Source: Chlorops oryzae
Lineage: Eukaryota > Arthropoda > Insecta > Diptera > Chloropidae
Direction of reading: 5' to 3'
Assembly (NCBI GenBank): GCA_020466095.1
Contig: CM035806.1
Location: 126,405,393-126,469,392 of the forward strand
Length of the DNA: 64,000 nt
The notes beneath the pieces were generated by a model. It ran no database searches. It was not told where the DNA came from and saw only the letters and a list, made by a program, of their open reading frames with translations. The translations under genes and the position numbers were made by a program. Below are positions 1-12,245 of the stretch, piece by piece (position 1 is the stretch's first letter; every line of letters begins with the position of its first letter).

Positions 1-150
1 ATCGGCATGAAATATGTAGGAAAGAGCACCAGTTCAGTTTGCACCAGTATAGTACTAGTTTGTTAGGAGGCGATTTGATGCTTTTGCACTACATATTTTA
101 ATACTAGCTTTAATAGGAAAAGTAATTCTATTTTTTGCGAAGGATTTATG

Positions 151-1015
151 TGCAATTTAACAGGGAGAACTCAGCTCCGGAGATATAGAAAAATATATAA
201 AAACAATCAAAAACAATGATTAAGACATTTCTGATCTAGTTCGTCATCTTCCTTGTCCTCAAGTCGACGTCGCAATTGGTCGGATCTCCCAAACGGTGAC
301 ATTTAATTTGCCAACTTTGGGACGTATGTGAAAATAGAACCACTGGCAAAATTAATATAATTTTCTAACACATTTGTTGCAAAAACATTCATTATAGTGT
401 TGTAACTCTCAAAGGGTGCATAATGGACGCCGCCTCCTCGAGCCACGCCAAATAGCAAAAATTTTTTTTGGTCTCGATTCAAATTCCAGCTTAAGTCACC
501 AATGCGCGAATGAATGTGGAACAAAAATAGCTCCCGATGAATCACGCCGTAAATGAAATTTTTGTAATTGATAAAGGCGTGAAGTTCAATTCGACATATT
601 CACCAACGAATGAAAGTTAGTTTACATCTTTGTATGTGCATGACGCCATGAAGTTTCGTATTCAATATAAGCGTAGAACTTATTCGCAACATGTTACCAG
701 GCAATGAAGGTTAAATATATTTATATGTGGTCACCGAAACCACTCAAGCCCAAAATGAAGATTTTGCTAACTTCCGAATAGGCTGCTTAATTCGCAACAT
801 TTACCAGGCGAATAAGGTGTAGAAATATTTTTTATGTGGCCGCACTGCACGCCGCACAAATGAAGATTTTTCGTAACTTCTAGTAAAAGCTAAAGTTCAA
901 TTCGCAACATATTCACCAGGATCACAATGAGGAAATATTTGTGTGGCCTCATTGTCACAAATAGAGACAACAATTAGTGCCTGATAATGTTCTACGTGGG
1001 TCATTTCAATCGCTT
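151..1015 (+). mobile_element. Degenerate family-B INE-1/Helentron-like element
   Basis: Decayed copy of the family seen intact at 39413-40620. Matching landmarks are AACAGGGAGAA and CTCCGGAGATATAG near 165-190, GGTCGGATCTCC near 280, a GAGCCACGCC block near 440, then four degraded downstream units each holding 'TTCGCAACAT..TTCACCA/TTACCAGG..GAATGAAGG' near 590, 690, 795 and 905. The end near 950-1010 (CATTGTCACAAATAGAGA, then TAATGTTCTACGTGGGTCATTTCAA) parallels the normal 3' end, but the terminal hairpin is lost. Many indels suggest an old copy. Confidence 0.7.
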
Positions 1016-1624
1016 GACTCTACTTTTTCTAGCTCTTCTTACTCTGTTTTTTTTTTAGTCCTATAGAATATTTTTATCTTTTCATCCACCCTTTGGATGC
1101 AAATGAAAATTAAACTCTACAGATTTTGTTTATTAATGTTTTTATTTACAAAAATATATTTAAAAGGAAAAAAAACCATTTCTTCTGGCTGGCTAAACCG
1201 CGAAAACTAATAAATATGAACTTATTCCTTAAATTGGATGATTCAACAATATCACTTGTTGGACTTTCTTAAATTACTAAATAAAAACATGGTTATTCAC
1301 AACGTACGCGCACAATGTAATTGGAACTGTGCCGAATGCAATAGCTTGCTACAAAATTATGGATATAGTAACTCACTCTCGATAGATTTGTAGATCTGCA
1401 TTACTGAGCGATAATGTATAAATATGGTGGTAGTTGCACCAAAAGTTGCACTAGTTGTGTTAGGTCTAGTGAATGTACTAGTTCTTTTAAGAAAATTTAC
1501 ATACGGCTTGCTACTGGATAGTGATAGTACAATTTCGATTTGAAATACTACTACCCATGTAGTGGTAGTGCAATTCTTTTTCTTAACTACCACTAATTAA
1601 ATATTAATCCCACTACCACTAAAA
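1016..1624. other. AT-rich sequence, nothing recognised
   Basis: No open frame with coding character and no repeat termini seen. Short A/T runs only. Confidence 0.5.
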
Positions 1625-2200
1625 AAACAAGTAAGAAAGCTAAAGTCGGTCAAGCCCGACTTTGAAATACCCAGCGTCCCAACATTATTGGCGCACTATG
1701 TTTTGCCTCTCCATTTGTGGGCGTGGCAGTGGGCGGGCCCTACACCTTTCATTCGCCTTGGTCAACCTATGTTGCGAATTTGAAGCTTCTACGCCTTTCA
1801 CTTCACAAGTTACGATAAACCCTTATTTGTGAGCTTATTTGTGGGCGTGGCTCGAGGAAGACGGCGTTCTTTTTTCCCGGATATGTCCCTTTTCGTAGTT
1901 TACCAGTACACCTATCAATGGAATGTGTTGAGTGGTTGGCAAGTTACAAGCATTTTACTGAAAACACATTAAACGCATTTGTGGGCGTGGCAGTGGGCGG
2001 ATGTCTCCCATTTTTTCTTAGACTCAAACTCGAACCCCGATATACCTGTGTGCCAAATTTCGACTTGATTGATCCAGCCGTTTCGGAGGAGATCCGACCA
2101 CGGACGGACAGACGGACGGACAGACGGACATGTCTGAATCGATGCAGTTTTTGATCCTGATCAAGAATATATAATATAAGTATATATATATATATATATA
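1625..2200 (-). mobile_element. Family-B INE-1/Helentron-like element, 5' truncated
   Basis: Reads in reverse from the 3' end. AAACAAGTAAG is followed by the inverted hairpin AAAGTCGG/TCAAGC/CCGACTTT (1641-1662), the CCCAGCGTCCC motif, GGGCGTGGCAGTGGGCGG blocks, and the GGACGGACAGACGG core near 2100-2130, then ATCCTGATCAAGAATATAT. It stops in an AT microsatellite (about 2170-2202) without the TATACCC 5' hairpin. There is one copy of the downstream unit. Confidence 0.85.
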
Positions 2201-2204
2201 TACG

Positions 2205-2925
2205 GTATCGAGCAGAAATTAGTACAGGTTGGGATCTTCAATTGTTTTCCCCTTATATCTTCGGTGTTAATAAAGATATCCTAGTCAAATTTTTGGTATA
2301 TGTACTTCAATTATTTTGGAATATAAATAGTTGGACCAAAAAGTGGTAAAGGTTATAGGAAAAGAGAGAACAGAAAATATGGTGTAAGACTCACATGTAC
2401 TCATTTTTGCTCATTTGGAGAAATGTTCAAACGATTTAGATTAAATAGGTAGCAGGCGGGAAAAATTCTGAATGTTAGTGATGGTACATTGGGAGAAAAG
2501 TCAAGGACCCCAAAACATAGATCTCACATCTTTCCGATAACCTTATGGCTGTTGAGGCATCGTTTAATGTCCACTTGAGATATGTTTTAAAAAATAATAA
2601 AAAAATAAATAATAACAATCAAACTAGAACGATTGTATTTAATTAAATAAATACACAATTGATTATTGCAGAAAATTTACACTGACCGGTTGCCTAGTTT
2701 GTTCAAAAAGTACATACAAACTACGAAACATTTAATAATATATTGCTTTCTTCAAAAAATAGTGCCAACAAAATTATTACAACTATAGAATTTCCAAAAA
2801 TTACACTATAGTCGTAAAGAGGATAGTTGTCGGAATGTTAAACTTTAAATTTGACTTCGATCTGGCCACTACTTTTGACGGAATCATTTTCAAAAGAAGT
2901 AGAGCATGGAAGTGTACCCTCTATC
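2205..2925. other. AT-rich sequence, nothing recognised
   Basis: No coding frame, terminal repeat or RNA signal was seen. Confidence 0.45.
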
Positions 2926-2931
2926 GCTCAT

Positions 2932-2964
<33 letters not shown>

Positions 2965-2972
2965 ACCGCTCT

Positions 2973-3016
<44 letters not shown>

Positions 3017-3412
3017 CGCTCATATTCTCTTTCTCTCTCTCTCTCTCTCTTCTCTCTCTCTACCGCTCTCATATTCTCTTTCTCTCTCTCTCTCTCTACC
3101 GCTCTGATATTCTCTTTCTCTCTCTCTACCGCTCTCATAACCTCTCTTTCTCTCATGCCCTCTATCTCTCATGCCCTCTATCTCTCATACCCTCTATCTC
3201 TCATACCCTCTATCTCTCATACCCTCTATCTCTCATAACCTCTATCTCTCATATCCTCTATCTCTCATACTCTTTCTCTCTCTCACACTCTCTCTCACAC
3301 TCTCTCTCTCACACTCTCTCTCTCACTCTCTCTCTCACACTCTCTCTCTCACACTCTCTCTCTCACACTCTCTCTCTCACACTCTCTCTCTCACACTCTC
3401 TCTCACACAGCG
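2926..3412 (+). repeat. CT-rich polypyrimidine tract
   Basis: Long (CT)n with interspersed TACCGCTCTCATATTCT blocks (2960-3130), then a 16-bp unit TCTCTCATACCCTCTA (about 3150-3260), then TCTCTCACAC units to about 3408. All three forward frames stay open and give Ser/Leu-rich translations, which are artefacts. Confidence 0.95.
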
Positions 3413-3662
3413 TTGCCATTTGCAAAGATTTATCTTCAAACCGAAGATGTTTTGAGTAGTTTTTTATTAAAAATTTTCAAAAGATTTTTATTTTTGCAAA
3501 ATATTGTAATGGAAAAATCTTCAAAATGAAGATATTTAGTTTTTCAGTATGATTTCATGAAATTAATTCATATCAATTATTTTCTATTTATTTTCTAAGT
3601 GTACATTTTTCAAAAATTCCGGAGATGAATTGGAATCTTAAGAATAGCATTTTTTATATATA

Positions 3663-4588
3663 CAGGGTGATTCACGAGAGCTAGTACATCCGGCGCAGGG
3701 TGATAAGGGATGTCGAGACCAACAAAAAATTGTATGGGAGGGGGAGGCCGCAAATGCACCCCTGAGGAGTTACAACGCTTTAAAATTTTTATGCACAAAG
3801 GTTAGAAAAAAAATTCCCCCTCGTTTATTTCAATACTCCAAAAGAAAAAATTCACAGTTTTGAATAGCCAATTGCATGTGCTTTGAGGCAAAAATAAATC
3901 TAGAGTCAAAACTTAAATGTTTAATGGAAATTTAAGTGAGGAAACACAAAATTTCCAAAATTGAACTCAATTTTTCCAGTTTGGAAATTATTTTAGTATG
4001 AAAAAGGTCCAATTAGCAGTAGTTGAAAAAACTTTTCCAGATTAACAAATTCATTACCTTTCTTTTGGTATCAATATGTCGAACTAGTTTTTTTTCCCCG
4101 ATGAAAAAACCTTTGGTTTCCATTACAGAACCCGTACACAAAAACCATATCTGCGTATTCTTCATCCGAAAAAACCATTTTTCATTAATACTGTTTTTTG
4201 TATTTTTAATAGTTGCAAAGTGTTGAGTAATGAGCCAAGCCTACTAAGCCCTAGATGCGTTTTTTACCCGCACGCTTAGTTCAAGATTCTTGTGAATTAA
4301 AAAGTGTTTCCTCACTTAAGTTTCCATCAAACATTTAAGTTTTGACTCTAGATTTATTTTTGCCTCAAAGCACATGCAATTGGCTATTCAAAACCGTGAA
4401 TTTTTTCTTTTGGAGTATTGAAATAAACGAGGGGGAATTTTTTTTCTAATCTTTGTGCATAAAAATTTTAAAGCGTTGTAACTCCTCAGGGGTGCATTTG
4501 CGGCCTCCCCCTCCCATACAATTTTTTGTTGGTCTCGACATCCCTTATCACCCTGCGCCGGATGTACTAGCTCTCGTGAATCACCCTG
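3663..4588. mobile_element. Foldback MITE with 285-bp terminal inverted repeats
   Basis: The left arm 3663-3947 (CAGGGTGATTCACGAGAG...) is the reverse complement of 4304-4588. I count four mismatches over 285 bp (near left positions 3800, 3860 and two near 3930). The central 356 bp is unique AT-rich sequence with no transposase. It is flanked by (TA)n, so the duplication could be TA (Tc1/mariner type) or TATATATA (8 bp, hAT type; CAGGG also fits hAT ends). It is non-autonomous and, judged by arm identity, fairly young. Confidence 0.9.
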
Positions 4589-4905
4589 TATATATATTTT
4601 TTTTTTAAACTGTGTTCTTGTTATAAAAAAGTTATTGTTTACATCTTTGTTGTGATACCATGAAGGTTGTATTCATTTTATTTTGTGATACTTATTTGTT
4701 AAGGCATTGAAGGTATATTCTTATATTTGTCAATAAAATCAAGAAAAAACACTTTTGCTTTAATTTTATTTGAAATTTTAAGTGAAAATTTTTTAGTTAG
4801 GTTTGAGGTGAAGAAGATTTTTTAAATTCTTAAAACTTCATTTTGAAGATTTTTTGGATCACAATGAAGAAGTTTTGGCCTCTTGTCATGGCAACACTGC
4901 TCTCA
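4589..4905. other. AT-rich sequence, nothing recognised
   Basis: Flank between the foldback element and the CT arrays. No signal seen. Confidence 0.4.
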
Positions 4906-5035
4906 CACACTGTCTCTCTCTCTCTCTCTCTCTCTGTTTCATACTTTCTCTCTCTCTCACACTCTCCCTCAAACTCTCTCTCGTGCTCACTCTCTCTCTC
5001 TCATTCTCCCTCTCTCTCCCTCTCTTTTACCCTCG
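4906..5035 (+). repeat. CT-rich tract
   Basis: (CT)n with TTTCATACTTTC and CACTCTCC interruptions. The open frames across it are low-complexity artefacts. Confidence 0.9.
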
Positions 5036-5159
5036 CTTTCAATCTAGTTTTTTCCATCTCTGGAGAGGACGGAGTGAATAAAAAATCTGTTTAATTCTAA
5101 ACGGGTTTCGCATGGACTTCTAATGGTTTTTTTTATCCAAAGAACACTATCTTTTTTTC

Positions 5160-6190
5160 ATGTCTCTCATGATCTCTCTCACTGTCTCTCTCTCACTGTC
5201 TTTCTCTCTCTCTCTGTTTTATACTCTCTCTCTCCCTCATACTCTCCCTCATACTCTCCCTCAAACTCTCTGTCGTGCTCTCACGCTCCCTCTCCCACTC
5301 TCTCTCTGTCTCTCTCTGTCTCTCTCTCTTTCTCTCACTCATGATCTGTCCCTCATGATCTGTCCCTCATGATCTGTCCCTCATGATCTCTCCCATGATC
5401 TCTCCCATGATCTCTCTCATGATCGCTCTCATGGTCTTTCTCTCATACTCTCTCTCACACTATCTCTCTCAATCTCTCTCATACTATCTCTCTCAATCTC
5501 TCTCATACTCTCTCTCATACTCTCTCTCTCATACTCTCTCTCTCATACTCTCTCTCTCATACTCTCTCTCTCATACTCTCTCTCATACTCTCTCTCTCAT
5601 ACTCTCTCTCTCATACTCTCTCTCTCATACACTCTCTCTCTCTGTCATACTCTCTCTCTGTCATACTCTCTCTCTCTTTCATACTCTCTCTTCTCTCTCT
5701 CTCTCATATCTCTCATATTCTCTCTCTTATTCTCTCTCTCTCTCTCTCTCTCTCATATCTCTCATATTCTCTCTCTTATTCTCTCTCTTATTCTCTCTCT
5801 TTTTCTCTCTCATATTCTCCCTCTTATTCTCTCTCATATTCTCTCTCATATTTCTCTCATACTCTCTCTTATTCTCTCTCATATTCTTTCTCATATTTCT
5901 CTCATACTCTTTTATTCTCTCTCATATTCTCTCTCATATTCTCTCTCATATTTCTCTCATACTCTCTCTTATTCTCTCTCATATTCTCTCTCATATTTCT
6001 CTCATACTCTCTCATACTCTCTCATACTCTCTCACTCTCTCTCTCTCTCACTCTCTCTCTCTCACTCTCTCTCTCACTCTCTCTCTCTCTCTCACTCTCT
6101 CTCTCCAACGCTCTCTTACTATCTCTTAATCTATCTTACTCTATCTTACTCTATCTTACTCTCTCTTACTCTATGTTACTCTCTCTTACT
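5160..6190 (+). repeat. Long CT-rich array with TCTCATA units
   Basis: About 1 kb of polypyrimidine. Sub-arrays are CCTCATGATCTGTC/TCATGATCTC units (about 5337-5430), TCTCTCATAC-type units (about 5440-5660), TCTCTCATATTC/TTATTC units (about 5700-6000) and CT with CACTCT (6020-6110). A 248-residue frame through it is only Ser/Leu/Ile repeats. Confidence 0.95.
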
Positions 6191-6380
6191 CTCTCTCTTA
6201 CTCTCGCTTACTCTCTCTTACTCTCTCTTACTCTCTCTTACTCTCTCTTACTCTCTCTTACTCTCTCTTACTCTCTCTTACTCTCTCTTACTCTCTCTTA
6301 CTCTCTCTTACTCTCTCTTACTCTCTCTTACTCTCTCTTACTCTCTCTTACTCTCTCTTACTCTCTCTTACTCTCTCTTA
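6191..6380 (+). repeat. 10-bp minisatellite (CTCTCTCTTA)19
   Basis: Nineteen uninterrupted decamers CTCTCTCTTA, one a CTCTCGCTTA variant. Because 10 is not a multiple of 3, each frame reads the same 10-residue peptide repeat. Confidence 0.95.
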
Positions 6381-8650
6381 CTAGCTTATTTTCCTTTCTC
6401 ACCATTTTCTCTTATAAAAAGGGGTAACCCCTTATCTGATGTTGTTACAACTTATCGTTGCAATTACAAACTCTTTTATAACTCTTGAAATAAAACGGTA
6501 CAATGGATGGAATTATGAAAATATCTCCACTCCACTTAAATTTCTTGATCACTTGAACGCCTCTAGGGCGTTAATTGTTATATATAGAAAACAATTCGCA
6601 TTATCTTCCAGGCTGGTTGATCAATTTTACACCCAAAAGGATTATGAATTCATAGCAAATAAATAAACATATGTTGAGATGAAAAAAATAACAAAATAAA
6701 ATAGATGAAAAACCTCGCTTAATGAGAAAATTTAGGTATGAGGAATTCGCCAATAAACGCCCACAATCCACCTTTTCATTGTAGAATTTGTTTTTATTTC
6801 TTCCTCTCTTCGGACAGTTAAGGCCTGAAGCTTCTCATGTTTTATTTTTTGTTGTTGTTTTTTTTTTCAACTTTTTTTGTTTGTTTTTTTTTCAACTTTT
6901 TTTTTTAGAAAATGCACAAACGAACGAATTTATGAAGCAAAACAATAATTGAATCGCTTTACAAACAAGTGAACTGTGCTGTGCAATGCCATGCCTGTTG
7001 TGCTGTGCTCTGCGCTTCATTTTCATGGGGCTCGTACAATTCAATTTGGCGAAGACACCACCTCTTGGCGCACTCGCCTTTCCAATTATATTCGAAATCA
7101 ATTAAAAATTGTTGCGATAAGCACGCAAAGCAATATCCTTTCTCTCTTCCACTCTCAGTCGCCGTCTGGTTCTTGGTCTCTCTCCTTCTCTCCAGCGTGG
7201 ATAATTGCGTCACAGCATCACGATTTCGGCTTTGAACTTCACGACAAGCTTAGAAGGGTTAATGATTGGATTGTGAAGAAAAACTTAAAGGCTTTCAAAT
7301 ATGGTGTAAAATGTTTAATAACTGAAAATTGAATTTTTCCCCTGAACACTTCCTACATTCGAAGGCAGTTGCCTGCCGACTACCGACTACCGACTGCCGC
7401 ATGCCTCCTGCCGTCCAGTCAATTGTTTTTCATTTCATCATTTTATTATATGTATATAGAAACGTGTGAATGCACTATCCAACCCAGCCTGTTTCATGTT
7501 ATTATTATTTGGACATTTCATTAGACAGGCAGAGAGGGAGGGAGGCAGGCAGACAGTCAGTCAGTCAGTCGGTCACTTGGCAGTAAGTCTGTCATTTAAT
7601 TGATTCAAGCTGATGAATTGTGAAAAGCTTTTCCGAAAGCGTTCGGAAAAACGAACTCCACGATCATTGCCTTCCTGTGAGACCGACGATGGCGAAACAC
7701 GTAATTATGAATTACGGTGAAAAATTGCATTTTTGCGCTCACTCACACACTCACACGCACGTTATGTCATGACAACAGCATTGGCAATAGCAATAGCAAA
7801 CACCAACAACGGAACGCTCGGCACCTCCTCGTTGTCACACTTCAGCGAATATTCCGATTTTCCGATTTTCCGCTTTTGAAGTTTCCCTGTTGCGAAATAA
7901 CATTAATTTTCGCGTGTGAAGTTTCAATGTTTCTACGAAGCCCCAATCAACCTTCGGTTCCCTCTTTCACCACACAGCACCACCTAGCGTTTTTTGTTTT
8001 TTCTTCTCTTTCTCTTTCTCTCTTTTTTTCCATTTTCCCTTTCTCTACATCGTTCGGAGACTCCGTCTCTTCAACTATTTGAGATTTTCGTCTATTTTCT
8101 TACAGCATTTTTGGGGCGTGAATTACATTGATTCCATCTCACCGTTCCGCACCGCACCGCATCGCATCGCACCGCACCGCAACGCACCGCTCTCATGAGT
8201 AAGCAACTAAGTATGTATGTTCATACATATGTAAATCTAATATACATAAGGCTATGGCATGATATGAATTATATGTTATGGTATGTTGAGTAGTGAGGAA
8301 ATTTCGAATGCCATGCCATTTCGCCTCCGTTTGCTGTTCCAATGCTCAGTGTCCATGTGTCAGTCACTTGCAGACAGAGCGGCAACACTTGGCGCTTATG
8401 GCAAATATGCACGGGGTAATGCATATTACGGCATAATGGAGCTACGGCATTACAGAATTACCACTCGGAATTCAATCGGAACAGTGAAATGCGCTCTGCC
8501 ATCAATCAACTACAACCAAGACACTATGCAACATAACGAAAAGAAATATTTTTTGTTTTAATTTTAAAAGTTCAAAAAATTAAAATAAAATATAGAAAAA
8601 ATTATAAATAAACAAAAATAAGTACAAATTTGTTCAAAAAAATACTAATA
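6381..8650. other. Unrecognised non-coding stretch with simple repeats
   Basis: No gene recognised. Contains poly-T runs (6845-6905), a GACAGTCAGTCAGTCAGTC tract (about 7550-7572), a CT/T-rich patch (about 7995-8045) and an imperfect pentamer array of CGCAC/CGCAT type (about 8145-8190). Frames of 80-120 residues in 6969-8561 have no recognisable domain. Confidence 0.4.
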
Positions 8651-8988
8651 CAGTTGAATCTGGATATAGTGAATAAATTTTTGCACGTCCTGTTCTGTTC
8701 ATTGTACCCAGATTGTTCGTATTAGCGAAATTTAACGTTTTGTTCAGGCCCGTAGAGAGATATTTGGGGCCCGAGGTACCCTCGCAAAAAAGGTACGACC
8801 AAAACAAAAAAAGAAGTCCCATGCCAATTGTGGGCCCTTTCAGAAAGTCCGTGCCTGGGGGAAAACCCCCATTTTCCACCCACCTCTCTAAAGGCCTGAT
8901 TATTTAGAAAATACACTGTAACGAAAAATGCGTTCACTATTTCGAGATGTTTGTTATTTCAGGGATTCGTTATATCTAGATTCGACTG
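8651..8988. mobile_element. pogo/Tigger-like MITE with TA target site
   Basis: The left end CAGTTGAATCTGGATATAG and the right end CTAGATTCGACTG are inverted repeats (shared consensus CAGTYGAATCTRGATATA), each directly flanked by TA (8649-8650 and 8989-8990). CAGT-type ends with TA duplication fit the pogo/Tigger branch of Tc1/mariner. No transposase. It carries a second inverted-repeat element at 8745-8898. Confidence 0.7.
8745..8898. mobile_element. Small inverted-repeat element nested in the 8651 MITE
   Basis: Ends CAGGCCCGTAGAGAG and CTCTCTAAAGGCCTG are inverted repeats. The interior is GC-rich with GGGGCCCGAGG, unlike the AT-rich host. No convincing target duplication seen. Confidence 0.45.
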
Positions 8989-9163
8989 TAATATCAAAAA
9001 ATTTTTTTAAATTTGAAAAGAAAATTGAGAAAAATCTCCGCCCCTATTTTAATGGCACAGTCCAATGGAGAAACTTTTATGACGGATTTCTGAATTCTGG
9101 CACTTTGTATTCGATTTTAAAGCTATAGCTTCAGTTCGGTTAGAAATGAGAAACTCCAAATAA

Positions 9164-9475
9164 AAACAAGGGTGTTATAGTCTGACAATAAAATACCCGA
9201 CACAGACACACATGTTTAAATAATTTTTTAACCACGCCCAAAAAACAGGATCACTAAGTAAGAATATTCAAGAGGTTTTTAAGGCCATTAGGGGCCCCAT
9301 ATATCGAATTTTGTTAAATTTATTTATGAAAACCGCCCCTTTTCCACGCCCACTTTTCCAATTTTTTTAAAATTCCAATCGGAGGCTTAAATATACGCTC
9401 AAATTCTAAGTTTCATTGAAATATTTCGAAAAAGTCCGATTTTGAGGCAGTTTTGGGCTTTTTGTGACCCGATTT
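9164..9475 (-). mobile_element. Family-A INE-1/Helentron-like fragment (3' half)
   Basis: Starts AAACAAGGGTGTTATAG, the reverse of the family-A 3' end, and continues through CCGACACAGACACAC, TAAGGCCATTAGGGGCCCC and CCACGCCCACTTTTCC, as in the copy at 36616-37457. The terminal hairpin is reduced to TCTGACA, and homology ends near 9475. Confidence 0.8.
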
Positions 9476-10373
9476 ATGGGTAAACAAACCATTGGTGTTT
9501 ACGCGACCGCCAGATGGTTAGCTAAATCTGATCTGGCGGTATTTCTTCGAAGGTATTTCAAACTTAGTTTCTTTTGCGCATGCAAATGTATCAGCTTTTT
9601 GGGGGCCCCCGTAAGCTCGGGGCCCGGACATACATATATTGCATTTTTTGGATTTACTATCGAAAGTTTTTTTTTTTTGTTTTAAATGTATTTGGATTGG
9701 ATGCGTTGCGTTCCTTATTTACACGAAAAATCAAATTTGGGTTAAAAAAAAAATATTTCATTTCAACGAGAGGGGCGCATGAAGAGAAATTATGGGGGCT
9801 TTTTGCTCTGTTCGCCATGCTTCATATTTTTCGGGGTCCAATAGGGGTTTGAAATAGGGGCATGATCTGTCGATTGCGATTTACAGCCACAATACCTAAC
9901 GTCAAAAAGTGTAAATTAGATTAGTCGAATTGATACAATAAACCAAGGAACACAAAAAGAAGTGCTGTTACAGAAAGGTGATCTACGTTTTTTGGAGTGC
10001 TAATCAGGAATCTAAAGTCAGAGTTCACTCATCATCCTCAGATTTCGCTCCAGCACCAGCATAGTGGTCTACATATATCGCTATATTAATTGCATATATA
10101 ATGCAAACTATGTATTACTTTTTCTTGAATACTTTTTGACCTCATGCCTCAAATAACTCAGTTCGCAAATCAAAGAACATCAATTGGTCTAGCAGCACGT
10201 TCTACCCAACTTAGATACCTCTTAATGTATTCAACCTTTCGGCTTCGGAAGAGGTACTTACTTTTTGTGAGGGGTTAATGATTCGGAAAAAGACAGCATT
10301 GTTGCTAGCAGGACTACAACGAATAGAAGAGAGAGTGACCGCTGCATTTTACTTCACTTCCAATCTTAGTCTT
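9476..10373. other. Unrecognised sequence
   Basis: No coding signal. A GGGGGCCCCCGTAAGCTCGG patch near 9600 resembles the interior of the 10374 element and may be a remnant of a related transposon. Confidence 0.35.
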
Positions 10374-10693
10374 CAGTGGAGCAACTATCGGGGGAGTCAG
10401 GTGTGACAATCTCCCGGGCCCGTAAACCAGGGGGCCCCACGCACTTGTGTCAACCGAAAGATATTTTTAAATATCGAACTATATTTTTCTCCCACATATT
10501 TCAATCAAATTCTAGTATTTATGAACGGGCCCTCGATACATCTAGATGTATTCTTACCTATTAATTCGTTTTTATATTTAAAATAACCATTATAATACAT
10601 GTTGGTCTTTTTTTTTTTTTAATTTGGCATGGATAGAGGAGGGCCCCCGAAAAAAAATTTTCCCGGGCCCCGCAAGGTGAAGTTACGCCACTG
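10374..10693. mobile_element. hAT-like MITE
   Basis: The left end CAGTGGAGCAAC and the right end GTTACGCCACTG (reverse complement CAGTGGCGTAAC) are inverted repeats with a hAT-type CAGTG start. Flanking octamers TTAGTCTT and CTAGTCCT match at 6 of 8 positions, so the 8-bp duplication has probably decayed. The interior is rich in GGGGCCC and CCCGGGCCC. Confidence 0.65.
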
Positions 10694-11794
10694 CTAGTCC
10701 TCCTATTTTACAGAGCTGTCTGAGCTTAAATTGTTGGTGTATGCAATGAGCGTACATGATATTGGATACTCTTAAGCCGATTTATTTATCGAGACATTTG
10801 CAAACACAAACAAAAAAAAAAAAAAATCACTTACAGAGGTGAATTTTCGAATTTCTTTTGAAGCTTTGAGCACAAATCGACTTAGAAATTCGATATGCCA
10901 AAGGATCAGAAACTCAAAAGGAGATTACTCCAAGTCCTGGCATGTATGCCCCAAAAGCCGTTCAAGGTCGAATTTGGGAATAATTTTAAACGAAGATTTT
11001 ACGCTTCGCTTTGAAACTGGTACTCAATGAATTCGAAATCGAAATAATAAAAATAGAAAAAAAGAAACTTTTCCCTTTCTAATTCACACAAAAAAGAAAA
11101 TAAATTAATCATAATTCTGTCATTTCATGATACCAACACCATCACGCACCCACGACCACACCAGCGCCCCCACACGCCATAAAGCTTCTTAAGACGTAAT
11201 GACAAATTTCATTCGGAAAAGTGCTTTTTTCCGACATTTTCCCCTTTTTTTCTAAACGGCCACAACGATACCGACAAAAAACAAATTATGGGCCAACACA
11301 ATCAAACCGAGCCGCGAAAGCAGCATGTATTCTGGAGTGTATATTTGTTGGACGGGACGGGAACGGGACGGGACGGGACGGACGGAACAAAGGGCCAAGT
11401 TGTACAAGTGCGTTAAAGCCACTTTTCGATGACGGAAACGGGATCGGTGAGAAACAAAAAGAATAAAGAACACAATGAAATTACCATAATTTCATAAAAA
11501 TAGGAGTGCAATTAGAAAAAAAGAACTACAATGAGCAGTATCAGTGGTGGGAGCACCCTATGTAGACCATATCTTAATGAATAGTGCAGACCACCAAAAC
11601 CACCACCGTCAAGACAAGAGCTATCCAAATTTTTTTGTATATTCATTTCTTACGAAAAAGCTTCACTAAAGCGGGAAAGAATTTTTGTGTTTTTACTGCA
11701 TTTATATCTTCCGGAACATTCTCACATGCAAGAGGAGCTATTTCACAAAATTTTCTTTTTCCCTCTCCGTCTATTGTTTTATCTTGCTGCCCCG
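10694..11794. other. Unrecognised AT-rich sequence with CGGGA repeats
   Basis: No gene recognised. A short pentamer array ACGGGACGGGAACGGGACGG lies near 11351-11385. Frames of 60-80 residues have no domain. Confidence 0.4.
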
Positions 11795-12245
11795 CTCGCT
11801 ACCTCTCTCGCTACCTCTCTCGCTACCTCTCTCGCTGCCTCTCTCGATGCCTCTTTCGTTACCTCTTTCGCAACCCCTCTCGATATCTTTCTCCCTTTCT
11901 CTCTCGCTACCTATTTCGCTACCTCTCTCGATATCTCTCTTCCTTTCTCTCTCGCTACATCTCTCGCTAAATCTCTCGCTACATCTCTCGCTACATCTCT
12001 CGCTACATCTCTCGCTACATCTCTCGCTACATCTCTCGATACCTCTCTCGCTATCTTTCTCGCTACCTCTCTCGCTACCTCTCTTGATATCTCTCTCCCT
12101 TTCTCTCTCGCTACCTCTGTCGATACCTCTCTCGATATCTTTCTCCCTTTCTCTCTCGCTACCTATCTCGCTACCTCTCTCGATACCTCTCTCGCTACCT
12201 CGCTACCTCACTAATTCCCTTTCTCGCCCTCTTTCTTGATCTCGC
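11795..12245 (+). repeat. 12-bp minisatellite CGCTACMTCTCT
   Basis: Tandem dodecamers CGCTACCTCTCT and CGCTACATCTCT with variants (CGATACCTCTCT, CGATATCTCTCT). As the unit is a multiple of three, three frames stay open (128-184 residues, repeating LATS/LPLS/RYLS) without being genes. Confidence 0.9.

Noticed and set aside
1918..2154. Frame with MECVEWLASYKHFTENTL, also found in copies at 39514-39798 and 55295-55669
   Set aside because: Similar peptides come from antisense readings of three copies of the non-coding family-B element; conservation reflects repeat homology, not coding.
2835..3459. Overlapping Ser/Leu-rich frames up to 202 residues
   Set aside because: All are readings of CT microsatellite in several frames at once; the same applies at 4843-6427, 11584-12239, 32134-33160 and the reverse of 33839-34741.
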